Assembly (NCBI GenBank): GCA_902459845.2
Contig: CABPSV020000101.1
Location: forward strand, 18,665-30,138
Length of the DNA: 11,474 nucleotides
Reading direction: 5' to 3'
DNA from: Hepatocystis sp. ex Piliocolobus tephrosceles
Lineage: Eukaryota > Apicomplexa > Aconoidasida > Haemosporida > Plasmodiidae
Below, piece after piece: positions 1 through 9,200 of the stretch. Made by a program: the position numbers and the translations under genes. The notes under the pieces were generated by a model that worked only from the letters and a program-made list of their open reading frames with translations, had not been told where the DNA came from and searched no databases. Positions within the stretch are counted from its first letter, which is position 1. The number at the start of each line of letters is the position of its first letter.

Positions 1-2
1 AA

Positions 3-6
<4 letters not shown>

Positions 7-45
<39 letters not shown>

Positions 46-73
46 TAAAAAAAAAAAAAATTAAAAATAAAAA

Positions 74-130
<57 letters not shown>
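7..130. repeat. T28 tract joined to an A-rich tract of about 95 nt
   Basis: Twenty-eight T (7-34) abut an almost pure A tract (35-130, broken by a few T). The junction is self-complementary. It lies about 260 nt upstream of the secreted-protein start and is typical of Plasmodium intergenic DNA; poly(dA:dT) tracts of this kind tend to exclude nucleosomes. Confidence 0.9.
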
Positions 131-133
<3 letters not shown>

Positions 134-390
134 GTACATAATACATATACCTATGTACATATATATACATATATATTAAGAAAAAAAAGAAGGAATTAAC
201 TGCTCTGAATCTTTATTTTTCATTTTGTATATATATAAAATTTTACAACATTTGCTTTTCTCTATATAGAGTAATACTATTATATTGAATATATATATAT
301 ATATATATATATCAAAGCAAATGGGCATATTAAAAAAAAATAAATAACTATTTGTTTTCCAAATATATTAAAACAAAAAAAGAAAAAAAA
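131..390 (+). promoter_or_regulatory. Presumed promoter and 5' untranslated region of the secreted-protein gene
   Basis: No gene is seen here. The stretch holds TACATATA-type sequence at 133-178, a (TA)n tract at 287-312 and an A-rich leader just before the ATG at 391. No specific transcription factor site can be assigned from sequence alone. Confidence 0.4.
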
Positions 391-1008
391 ATGAATAATC
401 ATATGAAGCTTTTTTATTTTTTGTATGTCTATTTACAAATAGCACTATGTTTATGCGGAAATATATCATCCTCACTTAATGGAAACGTTGTAGAACCAGT
501 GACTACAACAGTTAATGCACCTAACGGTATAAACTATAAAAAAAAAAAAAAATAAAATAACAATAAAGAAATAGCGAATTAAAAATGAAACTGCATAATG
601 AACTAAATAATGGAACAATGAAATAAGCGTTATATGTATATATATAACAAGAGGTGATATACAGTTTTGCCGTTTTAACATTTATTATTTGTATGCAGGA
701 CCAATACATTTACCTGCTGACACGAAGTTAAAATTGGGGTTGAGGAAATATAAATACAACATTCCCGATGATAATAAGGATAATGATCTAAAAAGAGAAA
801 TAAACAAAGACGCAGAGGAATTAGAAAATACGATGGTATATAATTAATATTTTGAAAAATTATATATACATGTATACATAGAAATATATATATGTATATA
901 AATATGTGTATATATAAATATGTGTTTATTGTTTTTATAATTTATAGAATAAAGCTAATTTCCCTATACTAGAACCCGATAACTATTCACATGAAGAATT
1001 ACATTATG

Positions 1009-1040
<32 letters not shown>

Positions 1041-1947
1041 TTTTAAATGAAGATATTATTAAATGCGTGTTTTGGTATTTAAATAATTATTATAGCATGT
1101 GTCATATATTTTATTATTTTTTTATAAACACATTTAGGATATGCCGGCTTGGATTGAAGATATGATTATATTGTCAAACAAAAGTAAAGGCACTTTAGAG
1201 TCGTTAGGTTAAATGATTATTAAATAAAAATTAATAAAACAAAAAATGGACGTATTAATGTGTATATTATATTGGCACATTGGATATGTAGGAGTATAAA
1301 ACAATAATAAATTTATACATATAGTGTGTGTTCTTATTTTTTTTATATAATATTATATAGGTTTAGAAAACCTACCAGATTTCAACGAATGCAAAAAGAT
1401 TAGCAATTTTCAGGAACAAATTCTATGCATAGTTGAAGGTAAATACAAAAAAAATAAAATAAGTATTTTATATTGTTTTTTTCTTTAAATTATATTAATA
1501 TGATTATTAATTTTATAAAAAATAGAAAGTTATACTATTTAATTGTAAACCCATGTAGCACTTGAAGACATTAAGGACACTTACCAAAATGGTTAAAAGA
1601 AAAAAAAAAAAAAAATTATATTCTTTTAAGTTCATTTTTATCCATGAAAAAGAACAAAAAAGAATTTCTTCCTTTTTTGTGTTTTGTGATTTTAGCTAAA
1701 GACATAACTTCACTAACAGCAAGAGTTTTGGCTGGAGGAAGGTAAAATAAAACAAAAGTGTTAATAAGAAACAAAAAAAAAAGAAAAAATATATATATTA
1801 TTTTACTTACGTTTTTTTTTGTGATTTTTAAAAAATATATAAAAATTTTTCTTTTACACAATATTTATAGACTAGCCGTACGGGCTTTATCAAGACTGCA
1901 AACTTTGGCCTCAACCATTGATAACAAACAGCTAATGTAATAGACAA

Positions 1948-1987
<40 letters not shown>

Positions 1988-2062
1988 TTGCACATAAACA
2001 AGCATTATGCATAAATAGACATACATACATATTTCATATATATTATTATTTTTTTTTTATTT

Positions 2063-2096
<34 letters not shown>

Positions 2097-2830
2097 AAAA
2101 AAATAGGAACACCAATGGTAAAATTTTTATTTTTAAACTTAACATAAAACAGTTTTACTCTATATTTTAAAAAATATTATTATATTAATAAGCACTTTCT
2201 TCATTATTATATGTTTACTCAAACAAATAGGCTACACTGATATTACTGCAAAGAGAAACTACATCAGATAGGTATGTATAGATGTATGCATAAACTATAA
2301 AAGAAAACAGTTTTATAGTAAATATTGGTGTAAAATAAATAAACATATATATATATATATGTATATACACATATTTGTTTATGTGCTTGTATATGTTTAA
2401 CATTATTTTTAATAACAGAACCAGGTGGTTATGTGGATCTATTTTAACTCTGTTAACTGATTTACCAGTAGTATCAGACATAGCGGATGTAAATACAGGG
2501 TCGTATGGTCACGTAAACGGTAAAATAAAAAAAAAAATAAATAAATAAATAAGAAAATAAGAAAAAAGGGTGTAAATAAACATACAAAGATATAGTCAAA
2601 AGATAACTTAACTAAACCTTAATTTTTTTCATGCTTGAGTTTGAGCCTTATACTTTTTCAAGCTTTGATGGTTAAAAATAAATACACATATTTATATATA
2701 TATATATATGTACATTTTTAAAGTCATCATGCCCAGACAGTCTAGAATTAGAAATCCTGATAGAACAATTTTGAGGCTAAGAGAAGGTGTTTCACCTTCA
2801 GATCTAATAAATGGATATACATCAAGTTAA
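391..2830 (+). CDS. Multi-exon secreted Plasmodium protein with signal peptide and armadillo-like helical repeat (12-exon model)
   Basis: Exons assembled by GT..AG sites and codon phase: 391-526, 699-835, 948-1007, 1138-1207, 1361-1438, 1559-1591, 1696-1741, 1871-1936, 2096-2117, 2231-2271, 2419-2519, 2724-2830; 897 nt, 298 aa, no internal stop. The ATG at 391 follows an A-rich leader; ATG 403 is a possible alternative. Residues 5-23 are a hydrophobic signal peptide (core FYFLYVYLQIALCLCG), so the product should enter the secretory pathway. The middle is charged and helical; a tryptophan-containing helix starts exon 4. Exons 7-11 (about residues 175-250) fit an armadillo-type pattern: a helix with ALSRLQTLAS, then NKQLMKKIGTP, a hydrophobic helix ATLILLQ and a last helix WLCGSILTLL. 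Three cysteines lie outside the signal peptide. No GPI-type hydrophobic tail or clear membrane segment is seen. The acceptor of exon 12 (TTTAAAG) is the weakest and the C-terminus is uncertain. RON12 (a rhoptry neck protein) is one untested candidate; I cannot confirm it. Confidence 0.8.
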
Positions 2831-3013
2831 AAAAAAGAAAAAAAAAAAAGACCTACTTTGAAAAATAAGTATACATTCCTCTTTCACTTACATATTTATG
2901 TATATATATTTTTGTGTGTACTTGTATATATTTAAATATACAATTTAAACTTGTAAGTTTTCGTATATATTTTTATCTATACATGCCTTGATATATATAC
3001 ATATTTTTTTCAG

Positions 3014-3036
3014 TTCTAGCGAATTATACAATATAA
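3014..3036 (+). CDS. Possible alternative 13th exon of the secreted-protein gene
   Basis: A pyrimidine-rich acceptor (TATTTTTTTTCAG ending at 3013) precedes a short open stretch ending in TAA at 3034-3036. A donor GTTAAA at 2826 in the last exon, of the same form used after exons 4 and 6, would join it in phase. This would replace the ending GYTSS with GYTSILANYTI and give 304 aa instead of 298. The intron would be 188 nt, within the range of the others in this gene. It is as plausible by sequence as the read-through ending; only transcript data or orthologues can decide. Confidence 0.4.
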
Positions 3037-3167
3037 ACCTTTTCCGAAGGATTGTTTTATTTTTTTTTTATAAATTGTTTTGTTTTATTTTTTTATTTAA
3101 AAAGAAAAAGTAAAAACACATTGTTTCACATTTTTAAAATAAAAATGTTTAATTTTTTTAATTTTTT

Positions 3168-3222
3168 GTTTTATTTTTGTTTTATTTTTGTTTTATTTTT
3201 GTTTTATTTTTGTTTTATTTTT
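3168..3222. repeat. 11-bp tandem repeat in the convergent 3' flank
   Basis: Five exact units of GTTTTATTTTT lie in non-coding DNA between the converging genes. Confidence 0.95.
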
Positions 3223-3337
3223 GTTTTGTTTAAGTATATGTTTGGGTTTATAAAATACTGAACAGTATGTTTTTAAAAAGTTTTGTAAGTACATACATAT
3301 GTGTCGACAAATATATATATATATATAAACAAACAAA

Positions 3338-3366
3338 TCAATAAATAAATAAATAAATAAATAAAT
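3338..3366. repeat. AAAT tetranucleotide microsatellite
   Basis: About seven copies of AAAT/ATAA follow two CAAA units; non-coding. Confidence 0.9.
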
Positions 3367-3488
3367 GTATGTCAGTGTTAATATAACTATATATAGTTAA
3401 TTGCTCGTAGACATATTTCCCCGCTGTTATGTTATCATACGGTGAAAAATGCTTTAAACGTAAGAATGAATGAAGGGATATATTTTAT

Positions 3489-4006
3489 TTACCAAAATTT
3501 AGTGGTTTGTTTTAAGGGTCTATAATAAGAATAATCTTGCCAATCTTTTAATTTGGGTTTTCCGTACCCTTTAACTTCATGATATCTTTATAAGGAAATA
3601 AAAAAAAGTAAAAATTAAAATAAATTAGAAAATAACTTGCAAAATAAATTGCAAAAATAAAGTGGGTATAATAAAGTGGACAAAATTAAATGGACAAAAT
3701 TAAATGGACAAAATTAAATGGACAAAATTAAATGGACAAAATTAAATGGACAAAATTAAATGGACAAAATTAAGTGGACAAACTGATACAAATATATTAA
3801 ATATCTTAACACAATATGTTTTATCATACAACTATTTTTTTTTAAGTTCCCCTTTTTTTTTTACTCATTTTAATTAATTATATTCAAATTTTACCTATAT
3901 GGCCTATATTTGTCAAAACTAATAAGTTTTTTTCTAGTTGCCCAATAACCGTGTCTATGGTACCATTTCCATTTGCTGGGCCAATATGTACCTAAAAAAA
4001 ATTAAT

Positions 4007-4042
<36 letters not shown>

Positions 4043-4551
4043 GGGATATATACACACATATATACTAGCATTATTGTTCTACACTTTTTTAGGGTGTTAA
4101 GTTACAACTAGCAGTTTTAATTTTTCACAATTATGTTAACTAGTTTGTTCTTTTGCTTATTCGTTTTATTTTTTAGTAACTTTTTTTTGGGTATCTAGTT
4201 TTTTAGTAGCTTGCCCACTCACTTAGCTGCACTTGTTTTATTTTATTTTATTTTATTTTTTTTTTTTTTTTTTTTTTTTATACCTTTCCATTTTCTTCCT
4301 TTCCAAAACACAACAGATATAGACTCAAAGAATTTTTTAAAATTGTCACTGACTCTATTTATTAAAATGTTGTTGATATGCTTTTTTAAAATTTCATAAT
4401 TTGTTTCAACTTTTGGAAGATAATACGTTCTAAAAACAGGAACAGTAGTTAATCTCGATAAGAACTCAAACAAATCGTTAAAGTATGTCGAAGTGTTTAA
4501 AAGCCTTTTGTTGTTTTGTTTAGTTATAGTTACGAGTTTTACTAGGTCCAT
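3489..4551 (-). CDS. Small basic three-exon conserved-type protein (153 aa), function unknown
   Basis: Read on the minus strand, exons 4551-4284, 3991-3895 and 3585-3489 join in phase (268+97+97 = 462 nt, stop TAA at 3491-3489). Introns are 3992-4283 and 3586-3894, with GT donors and AG acceptors. The start chosen is the ATG at 4551 (MDLVKLVTITKQ); an in-frame ATG at 4584 would add 11 residues from TATATG-type simple sequence and is less likely. The first 90 residues are mixed helical. The rest is strikingly basic and aromatic: WKGRKWKGTYWPSKWKWYHR in the exon 1/2 junction region, then GYWATRKKL, and YGKPKLKDWQDYSYYRPLK near the C-terminus. Such small basic Trp/Tyr/Lys-rich proteins are common among divergent mitochondrial ribosomal subunits and other organelle RNA-associated proteins, so that is my best guess, but no family motif is certain. 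No signal peptide or membrane helix is seen. Confidence 0.75.
3677..3782. repeat. 14-bp minisatellite inside intron 2 of the 153-aa gene
   Basis: Seven units of TGGACAAAATTAAA (the seventh ending in G) run from 3677 to 3774, followed by a partial eighth. The array is entirely within the intron 3586-3894, between the second and third exons. Confidence 0.95.
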
Positions 4552-5010
4552 TATACCGTTCGAATATTGTACATATATGTACATATATGTATATACATGT
4601 ATATGTATATATGATTAAATTTTTTTTTTTTTTTTATTGGTAAGCCTTTGCTTTGTTTTTGTTTCGCGTCATAATAGTTTCAAAGTGTTCATGTTTTGTA
4701 AAAAAGAGTTAAAATAAGAGAAAGAGGTACGTACAAACAGACACAAATAAAAAGGTAAATTGTAGAGTATGTAGTAAAAAAAAAAAAAAAAAAAAAAAAA
4801 CATATATAAATATATATAAACAAACAAATGGGCAAATGAAAAAGCGTACAAAAACATACATGACAAATAAAATCCAGTGGGAAAACAAAAAAAAAACTTA
4901 AAAAAAAAAAAAAAAAAATCATTTAAGTTTTATAAGGGTGAAGTAAGGCATAGGTTACTAATATATATATATATATATATATATACATATTAGTGACATA
5001 TACATACAGT
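4552..5010. other. Intergenic region between the two minus-strand genes
   Basis: It should contain the promoter and 5' leader of the 153-aa gene and the 3' untranslated region of the large gene. It holds (TATG)-type sequence at 4568-4612, a T-run near 4620, A-runs at 4774-4800 and 4899-4917, and a (TA)n tract at 4961-4985. No gene is seen. Confidence 0.6.
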
Positions 5011-6205
5011 TCAAGCGTTTATCTTCGACTTAACTATTTGCATATCTGCTAAGCCAAACAAGTAAATCAACTCCTTCGCTTCATAAGCAATATAATCATA
5101 ATTAAGTATTTTATCTGCTTGTAATTTAAAATTTATTTTTTTATTCATTTTTAACAAATTTAATTGTGTTAATATATTTTTTTTAACACATTCACAGATA
5201 GATAAAATGACAGCATGTGTAAAATTTTTATAATTTAATGATTTTGTATTTTGCATAAATGAATTTAAAATATGTATTGCGATTTTTGTATCAAAAAAAT
5301 GAGGAATAATACCAAATTCTCTCAAAAAACGTATAAAAATTGTGGTAGAAATATGTTTATCGTTAATATTGTTCGTATCTAATGAATCATTTGTGTTTTC
5401 GTCATTCCGTTTGTCATTAAGTTTGTCATTTATTTTATTTCCATTAACATTTTTTAGTGTAGTAGTATGTACTTTTCCTGAAATAGTTTTACAAAATCCT
5501 GAGTAATAATCAAACAATAAAGGAAATGTATGAACGAAATTCTTATGTTTAACAACAAGTGGTAATTCGTTAGTAAAATAATAATCTAAGTTTTTATAAC
5601 TGATACTATGTATAGTGTTTTCTATATCTACAGTTGTTTGTATTTTAAGATCTTTTACATTTTTATCGATTAATTTTTGTTTATAATTTTGAAAGTTTTG
5701 TAGTTGATTTAATTTTTCATAAAAATCAATAAAATGGTTTTTGACAAAATAATAAAAAGCAGATAATCTAGAAGGATGATTAATATCTAAATATAATTTG
5801 GCATCTTGTTTTTTTTGAACAATAAATTCTGCTATAATATACAATAAATTAATATATGCTAGTTCTCGTATAAATGGTATGTATAAGTATTTTGGTAAAA
5901 CTCGTAAATACCCATAAGGATTGTATAACTTTTTATTTGATAAAGGCTCTATTGAAAACTTTTCAAACAACCATAACACATCCTCTATATTTTTTATAAA
6001 ATAATGATTACAATTTATATCTACAATGAATGAAATATAAGCATTATAAGTTAAACAAGCATTATTCAGTTGTTCTCTATTATTATTGTTGTTATTACTA
6101 TGAATTAATAATAGTTGACCTTCTATTGATTCATTTTTTTTTAATTTATTCAAATTTTTTGCTTCACTCAGTTGTTCAAATCTTTTCATGTATATATCAG
6201 TTATA

Positions 6206-6236
<31 letters not shown>

Positions 6237-9200
6237 CATAACTACAACTATAATAGTTGAAAACTTCATCTAATGTTACTTTTAACCTTGGGCTATTTTT
6301 CAGTATATTTTGCATAGTAAAATATATATCACGTGGAGATGCGTTTCTCCAGTATGTTTTAACTAATTTGTTTATTTTTTCTTGTATGTCTTTATTTTGA
6401 TTGTTTTCTATAGGTTTGTTTTTATTCACATCTGTATTTGCGTCTTTATTCACATCTGTATTTGCGTCTTTATTCACATCTGTATTTGCGTCTTTATTCA
6501 CATCTATATTTGCGTCTTTACTCACATCACTACTTATGTCTTTACTCGCACCACCATTTGCGACTTCTCTCGACTGAAGCAATGAAGATAAAAAACCATT
6601 TCTATAAGAAAGATAATCACCTGTTTGCACACTTTTGTTTATTTTAACAGAAAACAATTCCCCTATTTTATCGATATCAACATTTTTATCCGTTTGATCA
6701 TATTTTTTTATTTCTTGTTTCAGTTCATTTATTTTTTCTACTTTTTCGTTTATTATCGATTCGTATTTATTTAAAAGTTTTTCTTTTTTATTTAAACTAG
6801 ATTCGATATTTTTTAGATACAGTTCTTCACACATATTTTCACAGCATTTATCAAACGCATAAGCCAAATCATTTAATCTTAATTTTTTCAATTCAAATGA
6901 TATGTTTTTATATACATTTAATAATGCTTCAAAACTTTCAAATTGTGCTTTTCCAATTTTGGAACAATAGTTTATAATAGCTCTAGTTTGATAAGTAAAC
7001 ATTTTATTATATTCATCTTCTAAAATTTTTTTTAATTTATCGATAATATTATGTTGTAATAACTCATTTTCGTATTCTGTTGAATTTATAAAATAAGTAT
7101 ATTTCTTTATATATAAAAGGTGTTGTAAAATAATGTTGCTTAGTGAATATGCCAAACTGGTACTCAATTCATATTTATTGTCTAAATTGGTAATTTTATT
7201 TTTATGTGAGTACATGTATAACCACTCATTAATAAATAGTGCATCTTTTTCATTTGTGTGTTCTTGGAATTGGAATAAATGGGTTGTTGGTACGTTGTTA
7301 ACGCAGACCAAACCGCTATTTCCACCGTACATGTTGCTATTATCATCGAACAAACCGCTATTTCCACCGTACATGCTGCTATTATCATCGAACAAACCGC
7401 TATTTCCACCGTACATGCTGCTATTATCATCGAACAAACCGCTACTCGCACCGAACAAACCGCTATTCTTACCGAACAAACCGCTATTCTTACCGAACAT
7501 ACCGCTATTCTTACCAAGTGTTTTCCCACTTTTAACCGAATCCAACTGTAACATACTTTTAATTATAGCACCTTTTTTCAAATCAAATATATTTAGTGGT
7601 ATACGAAAAAAAAAGTCTTCCTTTTTTATGTCCTTGTATGAATCACTTAAATGTTGTAACCGTTCCATGTTTGTCTCTTCGATTTTACTAGTATTTATAT
7701 CCATTTGGTCGATAAAATTATTATAAAATAAAACTAATCTATCCATACATTCTTTATAGTTATTTGTGTTTAATAATAATTCAAAATTTTTCAATAATAA
7801 ACCAGAATATGTATACTGGTCATATATATTATAGAAATCAATGATGTTATGAATATTTAATATGATTGGTTTAATTGGCGAAAAAGAAATTTCGATTTCG
7901 TTAATATAAATAGATATTTCACAATGTGTATATATATTTGGGAATTGTTTTTCAAATTGATCAATAATTATATTATGATTAAAATTACTTGTTTGGCAAA
8001 TATAATTTTTATAAAAATTTATTATCTCTTGTTTGTTAGCATGATTTATTTTTTTTTTATTTTTTTCTTTTTTATAATAATATATGTATTCTATTTTATA
8101 ACTACCGTTGTTATTGTCAATTACATTTTTTATATATGCGCCTTTTTTACCAACTACTTTAACCAAATCATTTCCTATTTTTATTCTTTCTCCATATTTA
8201 TCATATAAAACTAAAATAAATGAATTTATAAGCTCTACACTTTTCAAAAAGTTTTTATACTTTTCGTTATGTGTTTTGTCTATTTCTGCGAAGGATTTAT
8301 TTTTCATTAGATTTATATCGCTAACAGTCGGTTTGTTTACCCTGCTTACTTCGTTTACCCCGTTTATGTCATTACCATATCCGTATCCAGTTTTTGTTAC
8401 ATCTTCGATTGAGGCACTGATAATGTGAAAAGGTTCTTCTTCATTATTTTTTTTGTTTTCTGTTGTTACATTGTAAAATTGAACTTGTTTTTCTTTTATA
8501 CTATTTTTTTCGATATTATCTGTTTGATTTATTTCGTTTTTGTTACTGTAACTATCCATTTTGTTATGGTTATTTACATTTGTTTGAAATTTTGCATTTG
8601 TATTGTTGTTAAAGTCGAGTTGTGATGTATCATTACTGTTATTATTGAACTGATAAATTGTTTGATCATTGTTATATTCATCTGTTTTTTTAACTAACTG
8701 TATATCGTTATATTCAATCGTTTTGAATGTTAAAAATGGAGTACCTAAACATTTAGTTACACCTTTTCCATATAATTTACAAAACTTAGGATCTGCTGTA
8801 CTATGATTAATAATAATGTCGTATGGAGAACCAATAATATTAATACCATCATAAAATATGTATAATCGTTTTTTACCAGCTTTGTTAAGTTTATATGATA
8901 TTTGGTATGATCCGTTTTTTAAATTCTTAACTTTGTAATTAATGTTTTCTTCTATATCATTTAATTTAGTACAAATTAAATTGTTTGAATCTGTTGATAA
9001 TGTATTTTGTGTAGTTATATATTCCTTTCCCTTTTTTATATTATTATCATTATAACATTCAAGTTCAGCACTGTAAGGACTTAACGTGTATACCGACTTC
9101 AAGTAACCAACTGGCTCTACTTGTAATCTTATTTTTACACTACTCCCGTAATATAAATCTTTTTTTTTTAAATTTTTAGTATATACAAAAAACGAAAGCC

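Larger units (their letters stand above)
2831..3488. other. Convergent intergenic region, 3' flanks of both genes
   Basis: The secreted-protein gene ends on the left and the 153-aa gene ends on the right, so this interval should hold both 3' untranslated regions. I see the possible exon 3014-3036, two simple-repeat arrays and a (TA)n tract near 3311-3326, but no convincing further gene; the short open frame at 3052-3261 is low-complexity Phe/Ile/Leu sequence. Confidence 0.6.

Noticed and set aside
472..709. Minus-strand frames over exon 1 and intron 1
   Set aside because: Hydrophobic low-complexity translation of AT-rich DNA on the strand opposite a well-supported exon.
2735..2753. Alternative acceptors for exon 12 (CCAG, ACAG, CTAG, TTAG)
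   Set aside because: Each leads to a stop within a few codons in the phase required by exon 11; only the acceptor ending at 2723 keeps the long frame open.
3052..3261. Plus-strand Phe-rich frame of 69 residues
   Set aside because: Made largely by the GTTTTATTTTT repeat; no splice or coding support.
4669..4922. Minus-strand Phe/Tyr-rich frames upstream of the 153-aa gene
   Set aside because: Poly-T translated as Phe; no coding character and no consistent splice sites.
6382..6647. Plus-strand frames rich in Ile/His/Cys repeats
   Set aside because: Antisense reading of the DANTDVNK octapeptide array.
7133..7726. Plus-strand 197-residue frame with repeats, and nearby repeat frames on both strands
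   Set aside because: Antisense or shifted readings of the NSGLFG heptad array inside the large gene.
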